Shown: piece after piece, positions 1-8,610 of the stretch
Position numbering within the stretch: position 1 is the first letter of the stretch
Layout of the letters: every line of letters starts with the position of its first letter
NCBI GenBank assembly: GCA_945639195.1
Contig: CALZEE010000010.1
Coordinates: forward strand, 1 to 64,000
DNA length: 64,000 nt
DNA from: an uncultured Ignatzschineria sp.
GTDB taxonomy: Bacteria > Pseudomonadota > Gammaproteobacteria > Cardiobacteriales > Wohlfahrtiimonadaceae
Direction: 5' to 3'
Program-made: the position numbers and the translations under genes
Notes under the pieces: model-generated
What the model was told of the DNA's origin: nothing
Databases searched by the model: none
What the model saw: only the letters and a program-made list of their open reading frames with translations

Positions 1-90
1 TCGTTGAATGATCCATGTTCGAATGGTCCATCGTTGAATGATCCATGTTCGAATGGTCCATCATTGAATGATCCATATTCGAATGATCCA
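1..90. repeat. 30-bp in-frame tandem repeat (two 15-bp half units)
   Basis: Bases 1-30 and 31-60 are identical and 61-90 is a copy with three changes. Each unit is two diverged 15-bp halves, each coding for Met-Asp-His-Ser-X on the minus strand. The array runs off the window edge, so the copy number is unknown. Confidence 0.9.
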
Positions 91-805
91 TGTTATGACC
101 CATATGCGCATGATGATCATGTCCGCCTTTGCCTAGATCGCTCATAATCATAGATCCCATATAAAAAACAGTCATCGCTAACACAATACAACCGCCAATC
201 TTACGGGCTTTAGGGGAGGAGAAGAAACTACCAAAGAAGTTCCCTGAAACACTCAAAGTAAACATCATCGGTAAGGTTCCAAGTCCAAAGAAGAGCATAA
301 CAAGAGGCGCTCCCAATGAGTTCTCAACACCTAAACTCATCGCAAACGCCATATAAACCATGCCACATGGAAGCAGTCCCCATGCCATTCCGCCCAAATA
401 AGCCCCGCCTAGCGTTTTAATAGGGAAAAACTTTCGGGTAAATTTAGATATAGGACGTGTAAATCGATAAAGCGGTTTTTCGACAAAAGCGAGAAACTGT
501 GGGAAACCAATCAATTGAAGCGCTACAAAGAACATAATAATGCCGGCAAAATAACGAAGCACAATTTGTACCGGCTTAAGATCATTCATTGCAATGCTCA
601 TTAACATCGCAATAACACCAAGTAAGACATAGGTTGTAATTCTGCCAAGATTGTAAAGAATTGCTGTCGCAAATTTTTTGCGAGGATTATTTGTTTCAGT
701 ATTCATCCCTAAAATACCGACTATTGGTCCGCACATGCCTACACAGTGCAGTGAGCCATTAAGCCCCACTAAAAATACGGAAACAAGCAACGTAATATCT
801 ATCAT
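1..805 (-). CDS. Sulfite exporter TauE/SafE-family membrane protein with Met/His-rich tandem tail (3' end cut by window edge)
   Basis: Read by hand from the ATG at 805-803, with AGAGGG just upstream; the frame stays open to the window edge, 268 codons. The protein is a multi-pass membrane protein. It carries the H-C-x-G-M-C-G signature (residues 20-26) after a first TM helix and a second conserved GLLPCGMVY segment, which fits the UreH/TauE-SafE type (COG2836), often found with copper and cytochrome-oxidase maturation genes. After the last TM helix the chain becomes His/Met rich and ends in 5-residue repeats MDHSN/MDHST, at least six copies, which looks like a soft-metal binding tail. The full length is unknown. 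Two TGTATATACA palindromes lie in its promoter. The transported substrate is not known; a copper role is inferred from the tail and the nearby CopY-like gene. Confidence 0.8.
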   Translation of the reverse strand, partial: MIDITLLVSVFLVGLNGSLHCVGMCGPIVGILGMNTETNNPRKKFATAILYNLGRITTYVLLGVIAMLMSIAMNDLKPVQIVLRYFAGIIMFFVALQLIGFPQFLAFVEKPLYRFTRPISKFTRKFFPIKTLGGAYLGGMAWGLLPCGMVYMAFAMSLGVENSLGAPLVMLFFGLGTLPMMFTLSVSGNFFGSFFSSPKARKIGGCIVLAMTVFYMGSMIMSDLGKGGHDHHAHMGHNMDHSNMDHSMMDHSNMDHSTMDHSNMDHST

Positions 806-828
806 AAAACCCTCTTTTAGTTTTATAG

Positions 829-868
829 GTTGTATATACAAGTTTAATTTAAATAAGTTGTATATACA
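829..868. promoter_or_regulatory. Two TGTATATACA operators upstream of the TauE/SafE gene
   Basis: Perfect palindromes TGTATATACA at 831-840 and 859-868, 28 bp apart centre to centre, 26 and 54 bp upstream of the start codon at 805. The TGTA-N2-TACA form is what is described for HutC-type GntR regulators, and a HutC-like gene lies next door. Regulator assignment is inference. Confidence 0.6.
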
Positions 869-1014
869 GGTTGGAAGTGAATGGGTATAGTCTAGCCGGA
901 ATAAAAATAATAATAAAGCTAGATTAGAAAAGTATTTTTCATAAGCGCGTTCATGCTTGACTTCGCTTTAAATTAATGAGAATTAAAGCCACTTGTTATC
1001 CCATGCTCGACATA

Positions 1015-1764
1015 CTAAATTTTACTATGGAATCGATAGCGCGAAGTGGGATAATACTGCTCTGCCCAACTAACGACTTCTTTTTGAATGAGCAATTTTT
1101 CCGTAACCTTAAAACATGCTTCTGGCGAGTCTAGTCTTAAAATATTGCACAAATCTTCATCAGGAATGATCGCTTCTAAGGTATGTTTTTGCGATAACGT
1201 GGGGGATAATGTCTGAAGATAAGTTGTCGAACAAGCGCTTTTAAACGTTTTTTTAAGGTATTGCCCGGCAAATGATGCCAAAACATAACGTTTCTCATAT
1301 TGAATCGGCGCACCATTGCTAAAATAGATCATTTCACTGTAAAAGAGTGGCGAATCTCCGCTATCGATATTAAAATGATCTTGTAATATTTGAGTCTGCA
1401 AACTGAGTGAGACGGCTTCCATTTTAAGAATTTCCGTAGAAAAATCATCCCCCTCGATAGCCACTTCTTGTGAAATCGGCATTAATTCAAAAAAGGGCGT
1501 TAATTGAAAAGGTTCTGCTACAAAAGTCCCCGCCCCCTTCTCTCGAAATAGATATCCTTCTTCTGAAAGCTCTTTAAAGGCGCGGTTAACCGTCATACGG
1601 CTTACGCCGAGAATCGCTGAGATCTCATTTTCTGAAGGCAACTTCTGATTAGGGCTCCAAGCACCTCGTGCGATCTTATCTAAGATATGCTCTTTAATTC
1701 GCTGATACATCGGTAAAGAGGCATTATCAGCAGTTAAAACTTCCCTAAAAGAATCTATCGTCAT
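1015..1764 (-). CDS. GntR-family transcriptional regulator, HutC subfamily
   Basis: 249 residues. An N-terminal winged helix-turn-helix (about residues 15-80, with SENEISAILGVSRMTVNRAF) is followed by a UTRA ligand-binding domain. The C-terminal VVSWAEQYYPTSRYRF resembles the signature of HutC histidine-utilisation repressors. I chose the ATG at 1764 because GAGGTG ends 6 nt upstream; an in-frame TTG one codon earlier is less likely. It is divergent from the CopY-like gene with about 100 bp between them. It probably represses the TauE/SafE gene and the YjiH gene through TGTATATACA sites. No hut catabolic genes are in view, so the effector is uncertain (urocanate in true HutC). Confidence 0.82.
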   Translation of the reverse strand: MTIDSFREVLTADNASLPMYQRIKEHILDKIARGAWSPNQKLPSENEISAILGVSRMTVNRAFKELSEEGYLFREKGAGTFVAEPFQLTPFFELMPISQEVAIEGDDFSTEILKMEAVSLSLQTQILQDHFNIDSGDSPLFYSEMIYFSNGAPIQYEKRYVLASFAGQYLKKTFKSACSTTYLQTLSPTLSQKHTLEAIIPDEDLCNILRLDSPEACFKVTEKLLIQKEVVSWAEQYYPTSRYRFHSKI

Positions 1765-1862
1765 CAATCACACCTCATAAAAAAAGAGAACATCCTCCCC
1801 GCCGCAATTTAGTCTATAATTAAGCGCACGCACTATAATTTTAATCCAACGAAAGGGTAAAA

Positions 1863-2438
1863 ATGACATCTAATAAAATTTCACAAACAGAATTTACTAT
1901 CATGCAAGTGTTATGGTCGCAAAATCAAGCGACGAGTCAAGAAGTCATTTCCATTTTAAGCAAATCGACAGATTGGAAAGCAAATACAATTCAGGTAATG
2001 CTCTCTCGTTTAGTTCGTAAAGGCGTCGTTGGTGTGCGGAAACGTGGGCGTTACAACGTCTATTTCCCCACAATATCTGAAGGCGATCGCTCTCGAAATC
2101 AGGTTGAAAATGCTGATCATATTTGTGCTCGCAAAATTGGAAAGCGCATTGTAGAGATGATTCAAGACAATACTCTCTCTTTTGAAGATCTTGAGAATAT
2201 TCAGATGGCATTAAACGCTAAAGAAGCCTTTGCAGTTGATGAGGTGTTCTGTAACTGCCCTCCAGGGAAATGTACCTGTAAAAACTGTAACTGCCGAAAA
2301 GAAGATCGAAAATTCACATCAACCCCAGCAAATAGTACTTCTGATGTTTCAATGGCTACTGACCAATCACAAGAGAAACAACGCTCACCCGCAACCGAAC
2401 TAAAGACCGAGTCTAAAGGCGGGTGCTGCGGAAGCTAA
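1863..2438 (+). CDS. BlaI/MecI/CopY-family repressor with Cys-rich metal-binding tail
   Basis: 191 residues. The N-terminal winged helix (residues 1-80, with the SQTEFTIMQVLW opening) is that of the BlaI/MecI/CopY family. Near residue 130 lies CNCPPGKCTC, a CxCx4CxC copper-sensor motif as in Enterococcus CopY. Unusually it continues with KNCNC, followed by a low-complexity Ser/Thr/Glu linker and a terminal GGCCGS, giving eight cysteines after residue 125. In CopY, zinc-to-copper exchange at this motif releases DNA. No TACAnnTGTA cop box is visible nearby, so the target is unknown. It is divergent from the GntR gene; TATAAT elements occur at 1815 and 1834. Confidence 0.78.
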   Translation: MTSNKISQTEFTIMQVLWSQNQATSQEVISILSKSTDWKANTIQVMLSRLVRKGVVGVRKRGRYNVYFPTISEGDRSRNQVENADHICARKIGKRIVEMIQDNTLSFEDLENIQMALNAKEAFAVDEVFCNCPPGKCTCKNCNCRKEDRKFTSTPANSTSDVSMATDQSQEKQRSPATELKTESKGGCCGS

Positions 2439-2460
2439 AAAGCAAAGGTGCTGATTGTGA

Positions 2461-3207
2461 CTACCCGAAATGCTCTGCAAGAAGCTTCTTCATTCTACTT
2501 AAACTCTCGGCATTAAGCTCTCTCACATAACGCTCTGCTCTTTTCGCTTCACTTTGTAATGCTAATAAAATAGGCTTCGCCCGCTCATGCTCATTCCAAG
2601 AGATCAGCGCTTCAGCATAACAAACGCGGGCCTCAAATCCTGGGTAATATTTTACAAGCGCTTCAAACTCATGCGTTGCTTCTGCTTGTTTTCCTATCAA
2701 TGCTAAGCCCTTCGCATAGTAAAGATGACCATCTGGCGTATGAAAATCAGGATTATGCGTTTTTAATTGTGCAAGCGTCTGCAGGGACGCTTCTGCGTTG
2801 CCCAGATGAAACTGACACTTAGCAATCTGTAATAATAAATGTGGATCAGTTGCATAAAGTCCCTTTAAAATCTGCTCATACATCGCTAATGATTGCGTGT
2901 ACGCTTTCATGCCAAAATATGCATCCCCTAAGCGTTTCTGATTCGTAAATGTCTGGGCAATCTCATATTGATGCTGCGCCTCTTTTAGCTCTGCTTGCGG
3001 ATTTAGCATCTTCATGATTTTATGACTTACCTGATGCCCTCGTCTACTATTCATCAAGCTTGGTAAAATTACCATAATAAAATAGGCTATGAATCCGGCC
3101 ACCGGTAAGATAATCACAATAAAAATCCAGTATCGTTCTTGACCTGTTTTAAAAATATGAATAATAAAAGCCACCGTAATGACTATATTTAAGATATATA
3201 ACAACAT
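2461..3207 (-). CDS. Membrane-anchored tetratricopeptide-repeat protein
   Basis: 248 residues. Two N-terminal TM helices (about 1-20 and 27-50) resemble the short PLDc_N-type membrane anchor. The remaining 190 residues are helical with TPR-like units, for example GDAYFGMKAYTQSLAMYEQ and further repeats around 105-215. TPRs are protein-interaction scaffolds; no partner or enzyme activity can be assigned. It converges on the CopY-like gene with only 22 bp between stops and no clear terminator. Confidence 0.65.
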   Translation of the reverse strand: MLLYILNIVITVAFIIHIFKTGQERYWIFIVIILPVAGFIAYFIMVILPSLMNSRRGHQVSHKIMKMLNPQAELKEAQHQYEIAQTFTNQKRLGDAYFGMKAYTQSLAMYEQILKGLYATDPHLLLQIAKCQFHLGNAEASLQTLAQLKTHNPDFHTPDGHLYYAKGLALIGKQAEATHEFEALVKYYPGFEARVCYAEALISWNEHERAKPILLALQSEAKRAERYVRELNAESLSRMKKLLAEHFG

Positions 3208-3439
3208 TCTGTTCCACGCATTTCGTCAATATTTAATGGGGTAAATAATAGCGTGATGCATAACCTACAACAAGAGAAATCAATTGTCATTCTTCATCTG
3301 CCACAATTTTTCGTTCTTATTTCGCTCCATCTATCCATCTATCTAAAGGCAGATGATATATCTCATTCACAATCTAACTTCGCGTTAAACGAACCTTCGC
3401 TATCGAAAGGATTAAAGAAACCCTGCGCAGAATAATAAT

Positions 3440-4783
3440 CTAGCCAATCCAACCCGCCATTGCTCCAATTCTATAAGCAATACTTGCAAAAAACAGGCAT
3501 AGAATCGTTCTAATAAGCCAAATTAAGACAATATGCCAAATTTTCACAGGAATCTTGGTGGCTAAGATACAAGGAATTGATCCTGAGAAAAAGAGTACAC
3601 TTCCAATAGACGTTACTGCCGCGATATAGCGAATCGGTAAATCCGCCTCATTGAGTAAAATAGCCGGCAAGAACATCTCTGCCAAACCGGATGCAATTTC
3701 GCCACTATAAGATTGCGCATTTTCAAAACCTGTCAGCATTAATGCAGGCTTTAGAATTAAGCCTAATCCATCAAATAAAGGCGTATATTTTGAGAGTATC
3801 AGCCCTACAAATCCAATAGCTAATATAGAAGGCGCTACGACAGAAGACATCCGCAAACCATCTTTAAAATTCTCCCAAATTAATGTAAAGACACCAGGAT
3901 TATCTTTATATTTTTGTATCCCTAGTGCTTTCGCATGCTCCCACTTCCTATTTTTAGGAACTTCTGGAAGCGGACTTGCGGCAACATTATTTAATTTAGC
4001 AATCGGTGGTAGATAAACCGTGATGCTCGTCACAATAAAGGTAATGATAAAGGTACTCCAGAAAAAGAAATTCCAAGCCCCCATTAACCCCAATGTTTTT
4101 GCGACAATAATCATAAAGGTTGCTGAAACCGTAGAGAAACCTGTCGCAACAATCATTGCTTCTCGATGAGAATATTGCCCTTGCCCATACACTCTATCAG
4201 TGATTAACAGACCAATTGAGTAGCTACCCACAAAGGATGCAACCGCATCTATCGCTGATGCACCCGGCGTTCTAAATACCGGTCGCATTAACTTTTCCAT
4301 AAAGACAGACACAAACTCAAGCATTCCAAAACCAATTAAAAAAGTTAATGCAACGGCTCCTACGGGAATTAATAATCCGACTGATAGCGCTAATTTTTCA
4401 AAAAGAAAAGGGAGCATATCCGGTTTCATCGCCCATTCTGGCGCACTTTTAGTAAGATAAAGAATGGCTAAAACAAACCCCAAAACCTTAAATGCCGAAA
4501 ATATTTGCTCACTCATCGATGTTTTGAATTTTCCTGAAATATAAGGATAAAAAGCACCGTAAGCCATAATTAACAAGATAGCTGTTAATGCCAATGGCCT
4601 TAAATCATTAATAACAAATCCAGCGATGTGATCGAGTAATATCGTCTCTTTACCCCCAATATCAATTGATACAAAAAAGAAGACAATCCCTATTAAGCTC
4701 AATAAACTCAGCTTTAATAAAATTAGACTATCTAAATATTTCCGACCCTTCTTGGAGGTTTTTACCGCGTCATCCATCTCCAT
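3440..4783 (-). CDS. YjiH-family membrane protein (nucleoside-recognition/Gate domain)
   Basis: 447 residues with about ten TM helices. It has the YjiH layout: a first half ending in the gate-like region GASAIDAVASFVGSYSIGLL and a second half with SGEIASGLAEMFLPAILL. YjiH proteins often accompany histidine-degradation genes, and transport of histidine or a related compound has been proposed; this is not established. The start is ATG with AGGAGAGACAA upstream. A TGTATATACA site lies 54 bp before the start, linking it to the HutC-like regulator at 1015-1764. Confidence 0.8.
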   Translation of the reverse strand: MEMDDAVKTSKKGRKYLDSLILLKLSLLSLIGIVFFFVSIDIGGKETILLDHIAGFVINDLRPLALTAILLIMAYGAFYPYISGKFKTSMSEQIFSAFKVLGFVLAILYLTKSAPEWAMKPDMLPFLFEKLALSVGLLIPVGAVALTFLIGFGMLEFVSVFMEKLMRPVFRTPGASAIDAVASFVGSYSIGLLITDRVYGQGQYSHREAMIVATGFSTVSATFMIIVAKTLGLMGAWNFFFWSTFIITFIVTSITVYLPPIAKLNNVAASPLPEVPKNRKWEHAKALGIQKYKDNPGVFTLIWENFKDGLRMSSVVAPSILAIGFVGLILSKYTPLFDGLGLILKPALMLTGFENAQSYSGEIASGLAEMFLPAILLNEADLPIRYIAAVTSIGSVLFFSGSIPCILATKIPVKIWHIVLIWLIRTILCLFFASIAYRIGAMAGWIG

Positions 4784-5175
4784 TTGTCTCTCCTCATTTT
4801 ATTTTATTATTATCCCAGCTAGTGAGTAACAAACAATGTATATACAAATGATACTCGCTGTCAATTATTTAGACATTGTGGTTTGAAAATAGAAAAGTTG
4901 ATCGCCTTTAAAACAAAAATAGGGGAATTTCTTTTTAATACGGCCCTCCTAAATCTCTAGAATATTTCAAAAAATATCATCATTTATATTGGAGAGTGTT
5001 TTAAATCCCCAAAAAAAAATCAATGGATAAGCCTAAAAAGCAACGAGATAAATAAGACGCGTTAAATTGTCTAATTAACATCCTGATTTATTGTCAATTT
5101 TTGTTTATTTTTGCCTGCAAATTCGAGTACACTAAAATTCATTCAAATCACACCTGACTCATTTTAGGAGCCTAG
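4784..5175. other. Intergenic region between yjiH-like and nhaA (divergent promoters)
   Basis: 392 bp, AT-rich. It holds the TGTATATACA site at 4837-4846 for the leftward gene and, on the other side, TTTTAGGAG directly before the nhaA start. I see no other gene or clear promoter box. Confidence 0.6.
4837..4846. promoter_or_regulatory. TGTATATACA operator upstream of the YjiH gene
   Basis: Third copy of the perfect palindrome found twice before the TauE/SafE gene. All three copies I found in the window sit in promoter regions of transporter-like genes flanking the HutC-like regulator. Confidence 0.6.
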
Positions 5176-6321
5176 ATGTATCAAAAGATAAAGTATTTCT
5201 TCTCTCTCCCAACCGCCGGCGGTATTATTTTAATGCTCTCTGCCGTGCTTGGTCTTCTTATCGCTAACAGCCCTCTTGCGGAACAGTATTTTGCGATTCT
5301 TAATAGTTATATTGCCGGATTAAGTATCTTACATTGGATTAATGATGCCTTAATGGCAATCTTCTTCCTCTATGTTGGATTAGAACTTAAACGTGAATTC
5401 TTAAATGGTGAGCTTGCAACAAACTCTCAAAGAATTTTGCCAGGTCTTGCGGCATTTGCCGGACTTGCTGTGCCGGCAGTGATTTACTTCATGCTCAATA
5501 AGAATGACCCAACAGCCATTAGTGGCTGGGCAATTCCAACCGCAACCGATATTGCCTTTGCATTAGGAATCGTGGCATTACTGGGTAGTCGCGTTCCCCT
5601 CTCTTTAAAAATATTCCTTACAGCACTTGCCATTATTGATGACTTAGCAGCGATTCTTATTATTGCGGTGTTCTATAGTAATGAGTTAAGTTTACTCTAT
5701 CTTTTAGGGGCTTTAGGAACACTTATTGTTCTTATCTTCCTAAACTTTAAACGAGTGACACAACCTATTTTCTATATCATTCTTGGGGGAATTTTATGGT
5801 TCCTCGTCTTAAAGTCCGGCATTCATGCAACGCTTGCTGGGGTTGTACTTGCTATGACAATTCCGCTGAATAATGTCAAAGAGAATGCAAAAGGTGAAAC
5901 CCCGCTCATTGCCTGGGAACATACACTCGGTAATTGGGTAAGCTTCTTGATTATCCCGCTATTTGGGCTTGCTAATGCCGGCGTTTCATTTGCAGGTATC
6001 GAGCTTTCAATGCTCAGCCATCCTGTTGTACTCGGCGTGACATTTGGTCTATTCTTCGGTAAACAGATTGGTATTTTTGGCATGGTATATCTGGGAGAAA
6101 AATTCGGGCTCTTCAACAGACCCAATGGTGCAACTTGGTTACAAGTTTATGGCATTGCCCTCTTATGCGGTATCGGATTTACAATGAGCTTATTTATTAG
6201 CATGCTCGCATTTGTCAGCCCAGAGTTACAAGACTTGAGTAAAATTGGCGTCTTTATGGGATCACTCTGCTCCGGCATTATCGGTTACCTCATCTTAAGA
6301 TTTCACCCGATGAAAGGCTAG
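5176..6321 (+). CDS. nhaA: Na+/H+ antiporter NhaA
   Basis: 381 residues, close to the usual 380-390. It exchanges internal Na+ or Li+ for external protons across the inner membrane. The whole chain matches the family: N-terminal FFSLPTAGGIILM, the discontinuous helix IV motif TATDIAFALG with Asp125, and the ion-binding pair IIDD (Asp155-Asp156), followed by C-terminal helices with GIGFTMSLFI. It is monocistronic, preceded by TTTTAGGAG and followed by a hairpin terminator. Confidence 0.96.
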   Translation: MYQKIKYFFSLPTAGGIILMLSAVLGLLIANSPLAEQYFAILNSYIAGLSILHWINDALMAIFFLYVGLELKREFLNGELATNSQRILPGLAAFAGLAVPAVIYFMLNKNDPTAISGWAIPTATDIAFALGIVALLGSRVPLSLKIFLTALAIIDDLAAILIIAVFYSNELSLLYLLGALGTLIVLIFLNFKRVTQPIFYIILGGILWFLVLKSGIHATLAGVVLAMTIPLNNVKENAKGETPLIAWEHTLGNWVSFLIIPLFGLANAGVSFAGIELSMLSHPVVLGVTFGLFFGKQIGIFGMVYLGEKFGLFNRPNGATWLQVYGIALLCGIGFTMSLFISMLAFVSPELQDLSKIGVFMGSLCSGIIGYLILRFHPMKG

Positions 6322-6375
6322 TTTCCAAACGTCTCTTTCATTTTGAATGATAGGTTTTAACCTCACTATCAGCAG

Positions 6376-6411
6376 AACGCATCAGTGAATCTTTCACTTG
6401 ATGCGTTTTTT
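6376..6411 (+). terminator. Intrinsic terminator after nhaA
   Basis: Stem AACGCATCA/TGATGCGTT extended by GTGA/TCAC with one bulge, followed by a T run. Confidence 0.85.
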
Positions 6412-6503
6412 ATTGCCGGAAAATACAATTTTCGATAAGAATTGATTAACCTCTTTTGTGAAAGTTCGATATAATTTAGCTTCTTAAATAACCCCAAGGC
6501 ATT

Positions 6504-7514
6504 ATGCTTATTCTGCTTTTAATCGTCATTTGTGCGATTTCTATCTCTTTTCTTTGCTCTATCCTCGAGGCTGCATTACTCTCTCTTTCCCCGAGCTTTA
6601 TCTCTCAACAAAAAATTGATGCACCCAAACTCTATCCTAAACTCAAATATCTCCGCGATAAAATTGACCGCCCATTAGCCGCCATCTTAACGTTGAATAC
6701 GATCGCACATACCGCAGGAGCAGCTGGAGTAGGGGCTCAAGTCACTAACCTCTATGGAAATGGTTACCTTGGCGTTGCATCTGCTGTGATGACGATTTTA
6801 ATTCTGATCCTATCAGAAATCATTCCTAAAGTGCTCGGTGCAAAATATTGGCGGAGATTGGCACCTATTTTACCGACAATTTTAAATCCGATGATTTTGA
6901 TCTTAAAACCTTTCATTTTACTCTCGGATCTTATTATGCGTCTTATTGGCAATAGTAAAGATGATCCTAATCTACGACAAGAGATCAAATCACTTGCCGG
7001 ACTCGCAAAAGAACTGGGAAAAATAGAGGCGAAAGAACAAATTGTGATTGCAAATATTCTCGATCTTGATGAAGTCGACCTCACCACGATTATGACGCCG
7101 AGAATAGTTACATCAGCCATCACTCCTGATATTGATCCCAAAGATCTTAAGAAAATTATCGATCAAAACCAACTCTCTAGATATCCTATTATCGATGATA
7201 GAGAGAATCCTCTTGGCGTCTTCTTTAGGCATGATCTTGTCGATCTTCTTGCTTCAAAAAAATCCCTTTTAGACTTTGCTGAGCCACCTTTAGTCTTCCC
7301 TGACACAATTAGTGTTAAAAGTGCTTTTAGAAAACTACTAGATGAAAAACAGCATCTTGCTTTTATCTATGATGAATATGGAACATGGCTGGGGATTATC
7401 ACTTTAGAAGATATTCTGGAGAAAATTCTCGGCGAAGAGATTGTCGATGAGACCGATATTGTCCCTGATATGCGCTTACTCGCAAAGAAACGTTGGGAAA
7501 GTAGACGATCTTAA
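6504..7514 (+). CDS. CNNM/CorC-type membrane protein (DUF21 plus CBS pair)
   Basis: 336 residues. An N-terminal DUF21 transmembrane domain (about 1-150: four hydrophobic helices, with SILEAALLSLSPSF and a conserved SEIIPKVLGAKYW) is followed by a CBS-domain pair (about 180-310, with TIMTPRIVT and AFIYDEYGTWLGIITLEDIL). There is no C-terminal CorC_HlyC domain, so it is a short form. The family is linked to Mg2+/Co2+ efflux; the substrate is not decided here. It starts at ATG with CAAGG upstream. Confidence 0.85.
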   Translation: MLILLLIVICAISISFLCSILEAALLSLSPSFISQQKIDAPKLYPKLKYLRDKIDRPLAAILTLNTIAHTAGAAGVGAQVTNLYGNGYLGVASAVMTILILILSEIIPKVLGAKYWRRLAPILPTILNPMILILKPFILLSDLIMRLIGNSKDDPNLRQEIKSLAGLAKELGKIEAKEQIVIANILDLDEVDLTTIMTPRIVTSAITPDIDPKDLKKIIDQNQLSRYPIIDDRENPLGVFFRHDLVDLLASKKSLLDFAEPPLVFPDTISVKSAFRKLLDEKQHLAFIYDEYGTWLGIITLEDILEKILGEEIVDETDIVPDMRLLAKKRWESRRS

Positions 7515-7551
7515 ATAACAGAGATTTCATTGCCGGCATTTTAAAATCAAA

Positions 7552-7581
7552 AAAGCATGTTGAATAATATCAACATGCTTT
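7552..7581 (-). terminator. Intrinsic terminator of the small glycine-zipper lipoprotein gene
   Basis: Perfect 12-bp stem AAAGCATGTTGA/TCAACATGCTTT; on the minus strand it is followed by TTTTTT. It may also stop the convergent CNNM/CorC transcript. A TGCCGGCA copy at 7531-7538 directly adjoins it. Confidence 0.8.
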
Positions 7582-7628
7582 CAAATATCTATCGCTAAAA
7601 ATTTCCTAGCGTTTATTCCCGTCCTGAT

Positions 7629-7856
7629 TTATTTCGAACGAGATTTACCAACTTCATTCCCAATAAATGCCCCTAATGCTGCGCCTCCGGCGGTCCCCAG
7701 CACTGTTCCATCAGTAATGACTGCTCCAGCAACGGCACCTGCACCCGTTCCCATTGTCATTCCTTTCTGACCAGAAGTCATGCCATCCCAAGTGGAACAT
7801 GCATTTAATGTGAAACCAATTGCAAAAAACATTGCGACTTTGATGAGAACTTTCAT
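7629..7856 (-). CDS. Small glycine-zipper lipoprotein (OsmB-like)
   Basis: 75 residues. A lipoprotein signal peptide with lipobox TLNAC (Cys at residue 20) precedes a glycine-zipper segment, TGAGAVAGAVITD and GTAGGAALGAFIGNEVG. The architecture matches small OsmB/SlyB-type outer-membrane lipoproteins with a glycine-zipper 2TM domain. A role in envelope stress or integrity is only suggested by the family. It is monocistronic and has its own terminator downstream. Confidence 0.75.
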   Translation of the reverse strand: MKVLIKVAMFFAIGFTLNACSTWDGMTSGQKGMTMGTGAGAVAGAVITDGTVLGTAGGAALGAFIGNEVGKSRSK

Positions 7857-8187
7857 TATATTTATTCCTTTAGTTATAAAGAGTCATCTCTTTGAACAGA
7901 GTAGCATAATGATCCATTGTTATATAGTATTTGGCCTACCCTTCCTCGCTAGTTTATCCCCTATATTTTTAATCAATTTCAAGATAAAAAATTATTAATA
8001 TCCCATCATTCATTTCTCCTCTATTTCTATATGGGTATTTACCCTCACAAATCAATATATTAATTTACTTATTACTTATTAAACCACACAAATTAATTGC
8101 TAGAATTAGATCCATAAATTTTAATAGATTTAATTTATAAAGCATCATCTCATTAAAGTAATTAACATTTTTTTAGGGTTTAAGCAC
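7857..8187. other. Intergenic region between the divergent lipoprotein and TM2 genes
   Basis: 331 bp, very AT-rich. No supported gene; it must hold both divergent promoters, but I see no clear operator. Confidence 0.5.
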
Positions 8188-8400
8188 ATGGAAAAGAGCG
8201 ACAAAAGCAAAGTAGCAGCAATTTTATTATGCCTATTCTTAGGCGGATTTGGGATTCATCGTTTTTACGTTGGTAAAGTCGGAACAGGAATCTTAATGCT
8301 TGTAACTTTAGGTGGCCTTGGCATCTGGTCATTGATCGACCTTATCATGATCATTGTTGGCAAATTCACGGATAAAGACGGTCGCGTTCTCGCTGACTAA
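8188..8400 (+). CDS. TM2 domain-containing small membrane protein
   Basis: 70 residues, essentially one TM2 domain: [20 protein letters not shown] leads to the diagnostic [18 protein letters not shown] and a second helix ending with the [12 protein letters not shown] signature. Function is unknown in bacteria. It is monocistronic and followed by its own terminator. Confidence 0.9.
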   Translation: MEKSDKSKVAAILLCLFLGGFGIHRFYVGKVGTGILMLVTLGGLGIWSLIDLIMIIVGKFTDKDGRVLAD

Positions 8401-8461
8401 TTCATCTTCGCCATTTGCTATTATAGATCACATCCCCATAGCAAACACGCTGAATAATAGA

Positions 8462-8490
8462 AAAGCAGATATCTTAGATATCTGCTTTTT
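8462..8490 (+). terminator. Intrinsic terminator after the TM2 gene
   Basis: Stem AAAGCAGATATC/GATATCTGCTTT with a 3-nt loop and T run. Confidence 0.85.
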
Positions 8491-8555
8491 CTCTCTTCAT
8501 CTTTTCTATTTTACGCTTATTTTATACGCGATTAGAAATGGAATAAAAGAAAGAT

Positions 8556-8585
8556 AAAAAAAGAGGTATCCAAGGATACCTCTTT
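8556..8585 (-). terminator. Intrinsic terminator of acnA
   Basis: Stem GAAAGAGGTATCC/GGATACCTCTTT read on the minus strand, followed by seven T. Confidence 0.9.
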
Positions 8586-8610
8586 CTATCAAACAAACTA
8601 AATTGTTATC

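Noticed and set aside
1..60. GTTCGAAT resembling a tRNA T-loop, repeated
   Set aside because: It is part of the coding 30-bp repeat; no acceptor or anticodon stems are present.
678..890. 70-codon plus-strand frame
   Set aside because: It lies antisense to the TauE/SafE gene, whose protein features are clear, and has no recognisable domain.
1765..1862. CopY cop box in the copY-gntR region
   Set aside because: No TACAnnTGTA; the TGTATATACA sites elsewhere have the inverse order.
3253..3435. 60-codon plus-strand frame in a gap
   Set aside because: GTG start without a good RBS, no domain, low-complexity; treated as chance.
7780..7998. 72-codon plus-strand frame
   Set aside because: Overlaps the start and promoter of the OsmB-like gene antisense; no RBS or domain.
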